Source: Syntrophomonadaceae bacterium (GTDB lineage Bacteria > Bacillota > Dethiobacteria > DTU022). Taken from it: a DNA stretch of 29,962 nt. The position numbers and the translations under genes are program-made. The notes below the pieces were generated by a model. That model was given only the letters and a program-made list of their open reading frames with translations, was not told the origin of the DNA and did no database searches. Positions 22,765-29,962 of this stretch are shown here, one piece after another; position 1 is the first letter of the stretch; each line of letters begins with the position of its first letter. The stretch lies in NCBI GenBank assembly GCA_003553895.1, contig PWFM01000081.1, forward strand, positions 1 through 29,962. Direction: 5' to 3'.

Positions 22765-24060
22765 ATGCATGAACTGATGGTCCGGGGAGGGACCCCCCTC
22801 CGCGGAACTGTAAAAGTGAAAGGTTCAAAAAATGCCAGCCTGCCTGTCATAGCCGCTTCCATGCTGACCGACGGGCCGGTGGTTATAGAAGAAGTGCCCG
22901 ATCTTCTCGATGTTCGCGCCATGATCGAGGTTGTCCAGTCCCTCGGCGCCAGGGCCGGTTATGATCCCTCGCGGGAAAGGCTCGATATTGATGCGTCCGC
23001 TTTAAAATCCCTGGAGCCTCCGACTGAATTGGTGCAAAATATGCGCGCTTCTTTCCTGGTCCTGGGCCCCTTGCTGGCCCGCTTTGGAAAGGCGACCCTG
23101 GCTTTGCCCGGCGGCTGCGCCATCGGTTCAAGGCCGGTTGACCTTCACCTCAAGGGCCTGGCCGGGATGGGGGCAGAATATTCTATTTCCGGCGGTGTGA
23201 TCGAAGCCCGGGCCGATCGGCTGCATGGCGAAAGAATATACCTTGATTATCCCAGTGTCGGCGCCACCGAAAATATTATGATGGCTGCTACCCTGGCCAG
23301 TGGCACCACCTATATTGAAAATGCCGCTTCCGAACCTGAAATAGTCGACCTGGCAAACTTTTTAAACAGCGCCGGTGCCCGAATTAGCGGCGCCGGGATG
23401 AAAACAATCCGGATTAAGGGAGTGGAGGGGCTTTATAGCACCCGACATTCAGTTATACCCGACAGGATTGAAGCGGGAACCCTGCTCTTAAGCGCAGCAG
23501 TGACCGGTGGAGATGTGGTGGTCAATAATGTCTTGACCGATCACTTAAAGCCACTGATGGCTAAACTAAAAGAGACCGGGACAGTGGTCGAAGAAGTTGA
23601 TCCGGCATCGATCCGGGTTATAAGAGAAGATCGGCCTAAGGGCGCAGACTTGAAAACTATGCCCTATCCGGGTTTCCCAACCGATCTTCAACCTCAGTTC
23701 ATGACCCTGCTGGCTTTATCCAACGGGACCAGCCTGGTTACGGAAACTGTTTTTGAAAACAGGTTCATGCACGTAGACGGTCTGCTCAGGATGAATGCCG
23801 ACATCATGGTGGACGGTAACCGGGCGGTTGTGCAGGGCAAGAACACCCTGCGAGGCGCCCCGGTGCAGGCGTCAGATCTAAGGGCCGCTTCAGCCCTGCT
23901 TCTGGCCGGGATGGCTGCTGAAGGGACGACCATAATTTCCAATATAGATTACCTATGGCGAGGCCATAGCTGCCTGGAAGAGAGGTTAAACAACCTTGGG
24001 GCGCAAATTGAATGTCGGGCTTTTCCCATCTCATACCGGGCTGAAAAAACGGGAGAATAA
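22765..24060 (+). CDS. murA: UDP-N-acetylglucosamine 1-carboxyvinyltransferase
   Basis: MurA transfers enolpyruvate from PEP to UDP-GlcNAc, the first committed step of peptidoglycan synthesis. The 431-residue protein has GSKNASLPVIAAS (20-32) with the catalytic Lys22 and Asn23, and the fosfomycin-target Cys118 in LPGGCAIGSRPVDLH. The later block PYPGFPTDLQPQ is the usual substrate loop. The ribosome site AAAGGAA is modest. In Bacillus, murAA follows the ATP synthase operon; here it follows the V-ATPase operon. Confidence 0.97.
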   Translation: MHELMVRGGTPLRGTVKVKGSKNASLPVIAASMLTDGPVVIEEVPDLLDVRAMIEVVQSLGARAGYDPSRERLDIDASALKSLEPPTELVQNMRASFLVLGPLLARFGKATLALPGGCAIGSRPVDLHLKGLAGMGAEYSISGGVIEARADRLHGERIYLDYPSVGATENIMMAATLASGTTYIENAASEPEIVDLANFLNSAGARISGAGMKTIRIKGVEGLYSTRHSVIPDRIEAGTLLLSAAVTGGDVVVNNVLTDHLKPLMAKLKETGTVVEEVDPASIRVIREDRPKGADLKTMPYPGFPTDLQPQFMTLLALSNGTSLVTETVFENRFMHVDGLLRMNADIMVDGNRAVVQGKNTLRGAPVQASDLRAASALLLAGMAAEGTTIISNIDYLWRGHSCLEERLNNLGAQIECRAFPISYRAEKTGE

Positions 24061-24083
24061 GTTATTTCAGCGGGCGCCGGATT

Positions 24084-25130
24084 ATGTATAACTACCCCGG
24101 GAACATTCATATCCACAGCACCTACTCTGACGGCAGCGGGCATATCGAAGATATTGCAGAGGCCGCATCTGCCGCCGGGTTAAACTATATTATTATCTCC
24201 GACCACGAAACCATGGCCGGGTTGCCTGAAGAAGGGATCCGGCACGGGGTGATTACCCTGGTGGGGATGGAAATTAATCGTCGTCACAGTCATTATCTGG
24301 CTCTCGACCTGGATCAGCCTGTGGAGTCGGATGAAGAAGATCCCCAGCGAGTTATAGACCGGGTGAACCAGATGGGTGGTTTTGGTTTTATAGCGCATCC
24401 CTTTGAAAAAGGGTCTCCCTATATTGAAAAAGGAAAAGCTTATCCCTGGTACAACTGGCCGGTTTTTCGTTTCAGCGGACTGGAGCTCTGGAATTATACG
24501 TCCCACTGGCGCGGTCGCGATCCTTCAGCCTTAAAAACTCTTTACCGGTTCTTTTTTAACCGCAAGGCGGCCATGGACGGTCCTTCCCGTGAACTGATCG
24601 AACTATGGGACTGTTACACTGCCGCCGGACACCGGGTAACAGCAATCGGCAGCAGCGATGCCCATGCTACGCTCTATAAAATCGGCTTCATCAAAGTGCC
24701 CGTGTTCACTTATCGCTATATTTTTTCGACTTTAAACACTTATATAACCTTGCCGGAGAAAATAAGCGGTGATTTTAGCACGGCAAAAAAACAGGTTACC
24801 GGGGCCCTTAGAAATGGGAATTGCTATCTATCTTTTGACAGCCTTTATCCAGGCCGGGATTTTTATTTTTATGCCGAGAATGGAAAATTGGTTACCTTTA
24901 TGGGAGAATACCTGGAATATGAAAAAGGAATTAACCTGCACTTAAAAGCCCCTGCGAACCATGCTCTCTTACGTCTGATTGTAAACGGTCGTGTTGAAAG
25001 AGAGGTTGAAGGGCAAGAGCTCCTGCACAGCGCTGTAGTGCCGGGGGCATATAGGTCTGAGGTTTATTACAAGCCCCGCTTCGGTCGTGCCAGGCCCTGG
25101 ATATATTCCAATCCGATTTACCTCGGTTAA
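24084..25130 (+). CDS. PHP-domain phosphoesterase-like protein
   Basis: This 348-residue protein has an N-terminal PHP metal-dependent hydrolase domain: HIHSTYSDG (9-17), SDHE (39-42), Glu63 in GMEI, AHPF (104-107) and GSSDAH (189-194) supply the usual metal-binding His, Asp and Glu residues. The C-terminal third (about 215-348) has no feature I recognise but is rich in beta-prone aromatic sequence. The substrate is unknown; PHP proteins include histidinol phosphatases, nucleases and other phosphoesterases. No strong ribosome site precedes the ATG, which starts 23 bases after murA, so translation may depend on the upstream gene. No signal peptide is seen. Confidence 0.85.
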   Translation: MYNYPGNIHIHSTYSDGSGHIEDIAEAASAAGLNYIIISDHETMAGLPEEGIRHGVITLVGMEINRRHSHYLALDLDQPVESDEEDPQRVIDRVNQMGGFGFIAHPFEKGSPYIEKGKAYPWYNWPVFRFSGLELWNYTSHWRGRDPSALKTLYRFFFNRKAAMDGPSRELIELWDCYTAAGHRVTAIGSSDAHATLYKIGFIKVPVFTYRYIFSTLNTYITLPEKISGDFSTAKKQVTGALRNGNCYLSFDSLYPGRDFYFYAENGKLVTFMGEYLEYEKGINLHLKAPANHALLRLIVNGRVEREVEGQELLHSAVVPGAYRSEVYYKPRFGRARPWIYSNPIYLG

Positions 25131-25400
25131 AGAAGGGCTCCCTTGTAGGTTCGTTAAGATTAAAGGTATTATTATCCATGCCGGATCACCGAAGTATTGG
25201 CAGCAATGTTTAAGCCGGGCTTTAAATTCTTTGTTGCAGTAAAGCTGCAAATAAGATACGATAACAGGCAGAAAAACTGTTGGCTTGCTTGCAAGAAATG
25301 GTTTTGCCGACCCGGCAACGGCTGTTTTGTTTGTTTTCCCCGGCACTGGATTCCAAACAATCCATTCGCCGGGATCAATATACAGTAAGGAGGTTACCCT
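25131..25400 (+). other. Intergenic region before GAPDH
   Basis: 270 bases without a recognised gene. Small stems include TTGCAG-TAAAG-CTGCAA (25234-25250), TTGCCG-ACC-CGGCAA (25304-25318) followed by a weak T-rich stretch, and CTTGC-TT-GCAAG near 25285. No CggR-type operator and no convincing promoter were seen. It could end the murA-PHP transcript, but no standard terminator is present. Confidence 0.4.
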
Positions 25401-26390
25401 ATGCTAAAGATTGGCATTAATGGTTTTGGCCGTATTGGCAGGTTAACGATGCGCGCCTCCCTCGACCAGGACAAGGTCAAAGTAGTAGCCATTAACGATC
25501 TCTCCGATAGCGCATCCCTGGCCCATCTGCTGAAGTATGACTCGGTCTATGGTATCCTGGACGCCGACGTTCAGTCTGATGAGCAAGGCTTCCTGATAAA
25601 TGGTGAACGGGTTGCTGTTTTCTCTGAAAGGGAACCGGCAAACATCCCCTGGAAAGATGCCGGTGTAGATGTGGTCATTGAGGCTACGGGCCTGTTCCGT
25701 AAGCGTGATACGGCTTCCGGGCATTTCAGTGCGGGAGCGGAGAGGGTTATTATCAGCGCCCCCGGAGAAGCTGATCTCGTGGTTGTCCTGGGTGTTAACG
25801 AGCATCTTTACGATCCGGACGATCATTATCTGATTTCTAATGCTTCATGCACGACCAATGCCCTGGCCTTGCCTGTTAAAGTCCTCCATGAAAACTTCGG
25901 TTTAAAACGGGGCCTGATGAATACTACACATGCCTACACTAATGATCAACAGCTGCTGGACTTTCCCCACTCAGATTTGCGACGGGCTAGAGCTGCCGCC
26001 CTTTCGCTTATCCCGACGACTACAGGCGCCGCCAGAACCGTGGGAGAAGTAATCCCCGAACTGAAGGGTAAAATTGATGGTTTTGCCATTCGGGTTCCGA
26101 CCCCGACTGTTTCGCTGGTTGATTTTGTAGCTGAACTGGAAAAGGGAGCATCTGTAGACGCCATTAACGAAGCTTTTAAAAAAGAGGCTGCCAACTCCGC
26201 TTACCTGGGTTACAGTGAACTGCCCCTGGTTTCCATAGATTATAAGGGCAATCCCTATTCTTCGATTATTGACGGTCCCAGTACGATGGTTATAGATGGA
26301 AATATGATCCGGATTCTGGCCTGGTATGACAACGAGTGGGCCTATTCCTGTCGGCTTGTTGATCTGGCCGCAATTATAGCTTCAAGATAG
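25401..26390 (+). CDS. gap: Glyceraldehyde-3-phosphate dehydrogenase
   Basis: This glycolytic enzyme oxidises glyceraldehyde 3-phosphate to 1,3-bisphosphoglycerate with NAD+. The 329-residue protein has the Rossmann loop GFGRIGR (8-14), Asp33 after the second strand (favouring NAD+), the catalytic Cys150 in SNASCTTN and His177 in NTTHAYT, then LSLIPTTTGAA and the ending WYDNEWAYSCRL. Length is normal. The ribosome site AAGGAGGT is strong. The cupin-type glucose-6-phosphate isomerase begins 15 bases later, so the two are probably co-transcribed. Confidence 0.97.
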   Translation: MLKIGINGFGRIGRLTMRASLDQDKVKVVAINDLSDSASLAHLLKYDSVYGILDADVQSDEQGFLINGERVAVFSEREPANIPWKDAGVDVVIEATGLFRKRDTASGHFSAGAERVIISAPGEADLVVVLGVNEHLYDPDDHYLISNASCTTNALALPVKVLHENFGLKRGLMNTTHAYTNDQQLLDFPHSDLRRARAAALSLIPTTTGAARTVGEVIPELKGKIDGFAIRVPTPTVSLVDFVAELEKGASVDAINEAFKKEAANSAYLGYSELPLVSIDYKGNPYSSIIDGPSTMVIDGNMIRILAWYDNEWAYSCRLVDLAAIIASR

Positions 26391-26405
26391 GAAGGTACTT
26401 TTTAC

Positions 26406-27227
26406 ATGATCGATTTAAATAAAAGAAGCGGTTTGCCGTTGTCCTGGAATTCTGAACAGGAACAGCTTATTTTAGGGGAAGGAATTACCACTGAAGAAGG
26501 AGCTCCCGATGTTCGCAGACGCCTGGATATGCAGGAAGTGCTTTATGATAATCAGGCCGAAGAACTTGATAAACTCTATTACATGTACAGAGGCGTAGCA
26601 ATGAATGAAGATAGGCTGGCTATTAAAGATTCAGGATTGCGCTACGATGTAACGGCTGTGCGCCCGGGAACCATCTCCAGTGAATTTGTCAAAACAGCCG
26701 GCCACTACCATCCCAAGAAGGAAGGGTCGGAGCTAACCTGGCCCGAAGTTTACGAGGTCCTGCATGGTAGGGCACACTACCTGATGCAAAGTGCAGTTCC
26801 CGAACACCCCGACCAGTTGGAGCAGGTGTTCCTGATTGCCGCCAAACCGGGTGACAAGGTGTTGATCCCGCCGGGATTCGGCCACATCACCATTAACCCC
26901 GGAGAGGAGTTCTTGATCATGAGCAACTGGGTGGCGGAAGGTTTTTCTTCCCTTTATGAACCGATCCGTAGAATGAAAGGCGGCGCTTATTTTGAGCTTG
27001 AAGGGGATGAAGCGCCAGAATTTGTCCCTAACCCCAATTATACAAACCTTCCCCCGCTGAAAAGATGTTCCGTGGTCCCGGTAGAGGATTTATCTTTGCT
27101 TACCGGGCTTCCTTTTTATACTGTTTTCAAGGAGAACAACAGCGCGTTCAGGTTTTTGACCCACCCCGAGGAATATATAGGAGTATTTGAAACATACCTG
27201 GAAGAGCTTGTTGATACCAGTACCTGA
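26406..27227 (+). CDS. Cupin-type (archaeal-type) glucose-6-phosphate isomerase
   Basis: This enzyme interconverts glucose 6-phosphate and fructose 6-phosphate using a metal in a cupin barrel; it is unrelated to the common Pgi. The 273-residue protein has the metal ligands known from Pyrococcus furiosus: His100 and His102 in TAGHYHP, Glu114 in PEVYEVLHG and His160 in PPGFGHITINPGEE. There is a loop of about five extra residues between His102 and Glu114 and a C-terminal extension of about 80 residues beyond the compact archaeal enzyme. It lies directly after GAPDH and before a terminator hairpin, which supports a role in sugar phosphate metabolism. Confidence 0.88.
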   Translation: MIDLNKRSGLPLSWNSEQEQLILGEGITTEEGAPDVRRRLDMQEVLYDNQAEELDKLYYMYRGVAMNEDRLAIKDSGLRYDVTAVRPGTISSEFVKTAGHYHPKKEGSELTWPEVYEVLHGRAHYLMQSAVPEHPDQLEQVFLIAAKPGDKVLIPPGFGHITINPGEEFLIMSNWVAEGFSSLYEPIRRMKGGAYFELEGDEAPEFVPNPNYTNLPPLKRCSVVPVEDLSLLTGLPFYTVFKENNSAFRFLTHPEEYIGVFETYLEELVDTST

Positions 27228-27279
27228 TACTGCTTCTCTTCCTGAATAAGGATTATTTTTATATGTCAGCCTTTCATTA

Positions 27280-27310
27280 AAAGGCCCTCGCCGTATGCGC
27301 AAGGGCCTTT
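27280..27310. terminator. Strong hairpin terminator after the isomerase gene
   Basis: AAAGGCCCT (27280-27288) and AGGGCCTTT (27302-27310) form a perfect 9-bp stem. The 13-base loop can add CGC/GCG pairs. It has A and T flanks on each side but only a short T-run, so it may work in both directions or as a transcript 3' end. It separates the glycolytic pair from the sulfur operon. Confidence 0.75.
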
Positions 27311-27357
27311 CAGATCCGGGCCAGGTACTAACAAAATCCCCCAGGCCCATTTTTTTA

Positions 27358-27386
27358 ATGACTAATTCAGTCCTGGATGATATAAT
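27358..27386 (+). promoter_or_regulatory. Promoter of the homocysteine synthesis operon
   Basis: ATGACT (27358-27363, 4 of 6 matches to TTGACA), a 17-base spacer and a perfect TATAAT (27381-27386) with an extended TGA before it. The expected transcript start near 27393 lies just before the ribosome site GGAGGT at 27403, which fixes the downstream start codon. Confidence 0.75.
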
Positions 27387-27417
27387 GTTTGCTATTAACA
27401 ACGGAGGTGGTCTCCAG

Positions 27418-28638
27418 TTGAAAGTTAACCGCAGCATTGAAGAAATCAATGAAAAAATTAAAACCGGAAAAGCCGTTGTTTTTACGGCTGAAGAAATTAT
27501 CGAAGTGGTTAAAGAAAAAGGCACAGAAGAGGCAGCCGCTACTGTGGATGTTGTTACCACAGGCACTTTTGGCCCTATGTGCTCTTCCGGAGTGTTTTTA
27601 AATGTGGGGCACCCCTCCCCGCGTATTAAGTTGGAAGAGGTTTACCTGAACGGTGTCCCGGCCTATTCTGGTATTGCCGCGGTAGATCTCTACCTGGGGG
27701 CGACAGCTTTGCCTCCTGAAGATCCAGCCAACCGTAATTACCCGGGTGATTTTATCTATGGAGGCGGCCATGTTATAGAAGACCTGGTCTCCGGTAAAGA
27801 AATCAGGATGGAGGCAAGCGCATATGGGACCGATTGCTATCCCCTGAAAAAGATTGATACCAGCTTCAGGCTTTCGGAAATAAATGAAGCAACTCTCTTT
27901 AACCCCCGAAATGCCTATCAAAACTATAATGTGGCCGTAAATCTGGGCCCAAAAACAATCTATACCTATATGGGTGTATTGAAGTTGAATATGGGCAATG
28001 CCAATTACAGTTCTGCCGGCCAGCTGAGCCCTCTTTTCAATGATCCTCTCCTGAAAACAATCGGCATTGGGACCAGGATATTTTTAGGCGGCGGGATCGG
28101 CTATGTAACCTGGCATGGGACTCAGCACAATCCTTCGGCAAAAAGGGCCGATAATGATACTCCTGTTAGCCCGGCAGCGACCCTGGCTTTGATTGGCGAT
28201 TTAAAGCAGATGGAACCGCGCTGGTTGAGGGGCCTGAGTTTTCTTGGTTACGGGGCTACCATGCAGGTTGGCATGGGCGTCCCTATTCCTATTCTCAATG
28301 AAGAAATAATGCGCTATTGCTCGGTCAGTGATGAAGACTTGAAAGCGCCTGTGGTCGATTATCACCGGGGGTATCCCTATAAAGAAGGCGGTGAACTGGC
28401 CCTGGTCAGCTATGCCGACCTGAAGAGCGGGTCTATTAACATCAAGGGTCAAAAAATTCCCACTGCCTCGCTTTCCAGCTATGCCGGAGCGAGGGAAATT
28501 GCCGCCACCCTGAAAGAGTGGATTGAAACCGGGCATTTTTCACTGACCGCTCCTTCAGCGCCCCTGCCCTCTCTGGAAGCCGGAATTAAACTTAATGCCC
28601 TGCCCCAGAGAGATCCTGAGCAGAAGGAGGTTAAATAA
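27418..28638 (+). CDS. Homocysteine biosynthesis protein (COG1900/DUF39)
   Basis: This 406-residue HcyBio (DUF39) protein is the family of Methanosarcina acetivorans MA1821, which is needed to build homocysteine from aspartate semialdehyde and sulfide. Two cysteines sit where the MA1821 family has its persulfide-forming pair: Cys55 in FGPMCSSG and Cys140 in YGTDCYP. Other blocks are GGGIGYVTWHGTQHNP and the ASLSSYAGAREIA segment near the C-terminus. TTG is the start: GGAGGTGG lies 7 bases upstream and the promoter lies just before. Longer in-frame starts run back into the terminator hairpin. The stop overlaps the next ATG by one base (TAATG). CBS domains found in some archaeal relatives are absent. 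Confidence 0.9.
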   Translation: MKVNRSIEEINEKIKTGKAVVFTAEEIIEVVKEKGTEEAAATVDVVTTGTFGPMCSSGVFLNVGHPSPRIKLEEVYLNGVPAYSGIAAVDLYLGATALPPEDPANRNYPGDFIYGGGHVIEDLVSGKEIRMEASAYGTDCYPLKKIDTSFRLSEINEATLFNPRNAYQNYNVAVNLGPKTIYTYMGVLKLNMGNANYSSAGQLSPLFNDPLLKTIGIGTRIFLGGGIGYVTWHGTQHNPSAKRADNDTPVSPAATLALIGDLKQMEPRWLRGLSFLGYGATMQVGMGVPIPILNEEIMRYCSVSDEDLKAPVVDYHRGYPYKEGGELALVSYADLKSGSINIKGQKIPTASLSSYAGAREIAATLKEWIETGHFSLTAPSAPLPSLEAGIKLNALPQRDPEQKEVK

Positions 28639-29063
28639 TGGTTAAACAAAAAATTGTGCTCCGTTTTCCCCCACATTTAGTAGAACAACCGACCATTTAT
28701 CACCTGATCAAGGATTTTGACCTGATGGTAAATATTCTGCGGGCCGACATAAACCCCAAGAAAGAGGGACGTTTAATGATGGAGCTCAGCGGTGAAGAAT
28801 TAAACTACCAGCGCGCTGTGGAATGGCTTAAGGAACAGGGATTGCGGATTATGGGTCTGGAACAGCAGATCATCTGGCGTTCGGACCGCTGCACCCACTG
28901 TGGGGCCTGTACCGTAATATGTCCCACCGAAGCCCTGGCCTTCAACCGTCCGGAGATGACCGTCAGTTTTGATGAATATAAGTGCGTAGTCTGTGAGCTT
29001 TGCCTAAAAGCCTGTCCGGCCCGGGCCATGGAAACCCTGGTGGAGAATGCCAATTCCAGATGA
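28638..29063 (+). CDS. NIL-domain 2[4Fe-4S] ferredoxin (partner of the homocysteine protein)
   Basis: The 141-residue protein has an N-terminal NIL domain (about 1-76) and two [4Fe-4S] motifs: C85-C88-C91-C95-P and C116-C119-C122-C126-P. This is the architecture of MA1822, which works with MA1821 in homocysteine synthesis, probably supplying electrons for the reductive sulfur step. AAGGAGG lies 7 bases upstream of the ATG, inside the previous gene, and the stop overlaps the next gene as ATGA, so the three proteins are translationally coupled. Confidence 0.93.
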   Translation: MVKQKIVLRFPPHLVEQPTIYHLIKDFDLMVNILRADINPKKEGRLMMELSGEELNYQRAVEWLKEQGLRIMGLEQQIIWRSDRCTHCGACTVICPTEALAFNRPEMTVSFDEYKCVVCELCLKACPARAMETLVENANSR

Positions 29064-29794
29064 GCAGTGTCCGCTTTTATCGTAACGAACCAGGTGGGTT
29101 GAGACTGGCATCTTTTACTGTAAAGGTAAAGGAAACCGATCTCTGGATTGCTGTTAGCAGCGATTCCTATAGCGCCGACCTGCCTGCCCGGGTTGAGCAG
29201 CTTGTCTTTAGCCGGCGCATGTCCCTGGAAAAATACCTTGATGCCAACCCCCACATTAAATCTGAGTTTGGCCCCTGCCTGCCGAAAGGGGAACCGCCGG
29301 AAATATTCCGGACTATGACTGTCGCGGCAAACCGGGCCGGAGTTGGCCCCATGGCCGCCGTGGCCGGCGCTTTTGCCGAGATGGTCGGTCTCTACCTCCA
29401 GGAATTATCAAAAGAAATTGTTGTAGAAAATGGTGGGGATATTTTTATTAAAGCTGTCGAACCGATTAATGTAGGTATCCATGCCGGCAATTCTCCCTTA
29501 AGTGGAAAAATCGCCCTGAAAATTAGTCCGGAGCAAACCCCGCTTGGTATTTGCACCTCTTCCGGCACTTTAGGGCCTTCCCTGAGTTTTGGCCGGGCTG
29601 ATGCGGCGATAGCCCTCTCTCCTTCGGTGGCTCTTGCCGATGCCGTTGCCACAGCCCTCGCTAACAGGGTCAAAGAGGCCGGAGATTTGGAGCCAGCCCT
29701 TGCTAATGCCCGGACCATCGAGGGTATAACCGGGGCCCTGCTGATCTTCCAGGACAAAATAGCCGCCTGGGGCGCGATAGAACTTGTAGAATAG
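29060..29794 (+). CDS. UPF0280 / COG2122 (ApbE-like) protein
   Basis: This 244-residue protein has UPF0280 signatures VENGGDIFI (122-130), GICTSSGTLGPSLSFGRADA (163-182) with Cys165, and ADAVATALAN (193-202), resembling the FMN-transferase ApbE fold. Its archaeal relative MA1715 is required for efficient sulfide assimilation into homocysteine in Methanosarcina. Here it is fused into one operon with the other two parts. ATG 29060 overlaps the ferredoxin stop (ATGA); a frame open further upstream, from 29000, lies within the ferredoxin gene and is rejected. Its biochemical activity is not known. Confidence 0.9.
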   Translation: MSSVRFYRNEPGGLRLASFTVKVKETDLWIAVSSDSYSADLPARVEQLVFSRRMSLEKYLDANPHIKSEFGPCLPKGEPPEIFRTMTVAANRAGVGPMAAVAGAFAEMVGLYLQELSKEIVVENGGDIFIKAVEPINVGIHAGNSPLSGKIALKISPEQTPLGICTSSGTLGPSLSFGRADAAIALSPSVALADAVATALANRVKEAGDLEPALANARTIEGITGALLIFQDKIAAWGAIELVE

Positions 29795-29812
29795 CGCAAG
29801 CTTAACTGCGCT
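29793..29812 (+). terminator. Weak hairpin at the end of the sulfur operon
   Basis: AGCGCA (29793-29798) and TGCGCT (29807-29812) form a 6-bp stem across an 8-base loop, overlapping the stop codon of the last gene. There is no T-tract, so termination is only possible, not shown. Confidence 0.3.
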
Positions 29813-29876
29813 TCAAACCGGTTGTGAGGGGATGAATATAGAAAACCTTTCGCATGAAATCGCTCGTAAGAAGTTA

Positions 29877-29905
29877 TTGAACGTCAACTTGATCTGCGCT
29901 ATAAT
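29877..29905 (+). promoter_or_regulatory. Promoter of the tRNA gene
   Basis: TTGAAC (29877-29882), a 17-base spacer and a perfect TATAAT (29900-29905). The expected start near 29912 precedes the mature tRNA by about 7 bases, a typical layout for a stable RNA gene. Confidence 0.85.
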
Positions 29906-29918
29906 ATTTATGCTAAAG

Positions 29919-29962
29919 GCCGGCATAGCTCAATTGGTAGAGCAGCTGAATCGTAATCAGCA
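29919..29962 (+). tRNA. tRNA-Thr (CGT), 3' part cut by the window edge
   Basis: The 5' acceptor strand GCCGGCA (29919-29925), D-arm GCTC/GAGC (29928-29931, 29940-29943) with a GGTA loop end, and anticodon arm GCTGA/TCAGC (29945-29949, 29957-29961) are intact. The 7-base anticodon loop ATCGTAA places T at position 33 and anticodon CGT at 29952-29954, reading ACG threonine codons. The variable loop, T-arm and 3' acceptor strand lie beyond the window. Confidence 0.93.

Noticed and set aside
27295..27417. Longer N-terminus for the DUF39 homocysteine gene
   Set aside because: It would begin inside a terminator hairpin and upstream of the promoter; the ribosome site GGAGGTGG points to TTG 27418.
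1..29962. CRISPR array
   Set aside because: No set of regularly spaced direct repeats was seen anywhere in the window; the only tandem repeat is the two-copy 14-mer at 5318.

Overview
The window reads as a chromosomal segment of an anaerobic, Clostridia-like Firmicutes. This rests on gene order (rpmE, DUF1385, prfA, prmC, then tsaC/ywlC, ywlE, rpiB, and murA further on), strong AGGAGG-type ribosome sites, frequent TTG starts and a Peptococcaceae-style RF1. The exact taxon cannot be fixed. Nearly all genes are on the plus strand; only nikR is clearly on the minus strand.

Region 1 (1-5294) is lactate use: a GlcD/LctD-type FAD dehydrogenase, a LarA-type nickel-dependent lactate racemase and an LctP lactate permease. 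The 552-base stretch before them holds a probable decayed IS3-family transposase fragment and a perfect 8-6-8 inverted repeat that could be an operator. Region 2 (5295-5628) holds a 229-bp MITE-like element with 20-bp terminal inverted repeats, which ends just before the rpmE promoter.

Region 3 (5629-13791) is the conserved housekeeping block: rpmE with its terminator, a DUF1385 membrane protein, prfA and prmC. It is then interrupted by divergent nikR and a Na+/phosphate cotransporter-like gene, and continues with tsaC, a YwlE-type arginine phosphatase, rpiB and a ComEB-type dCMP deaminase.

Region 4 (14015-22671) is a complete nine-gene V/A-type ATPase operon in the order H-I-K-E-C-F-A-B-D. 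Its c-ring subunit has the full set of residues that bind Na+ in Enterococcus hirae NtpK, so Na+ coupling is predicted. It lies where many Firmicutes carry the F1Fo-ATPase operon, between the rpiB block and murA. A strong terminator-like hairpin separates I from K.

Region 5 (22765-27227) has murA, a PHP-domain phosphoesterase, GAPDH and a cupin-type (archaeal-type) glucose-6-phosphate isomerase. Region 6 (27280-29794) starts with a terminator hairpin and a good promoter, followed by a tight three-gene operon: a COG1900/DUF39 homocysteine biosynthesis protein, a NIL-domain 2[4Fe-4S] ferredoxin and a COG2122/UPF0280 protein. This is the full gene set linked to direct sulfide-to-homocysteine assimilation in Methanosarcina. 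The window ends inside a tRNA-Thr(CGT) gene preceded by a near-consensus promoter.

Together the genes suggest an anaerobe that oxidises both lactate isomers, depends on nickel for racemisation, uses sodium bioenergetics, and makes homocysteine directly from sulfide.
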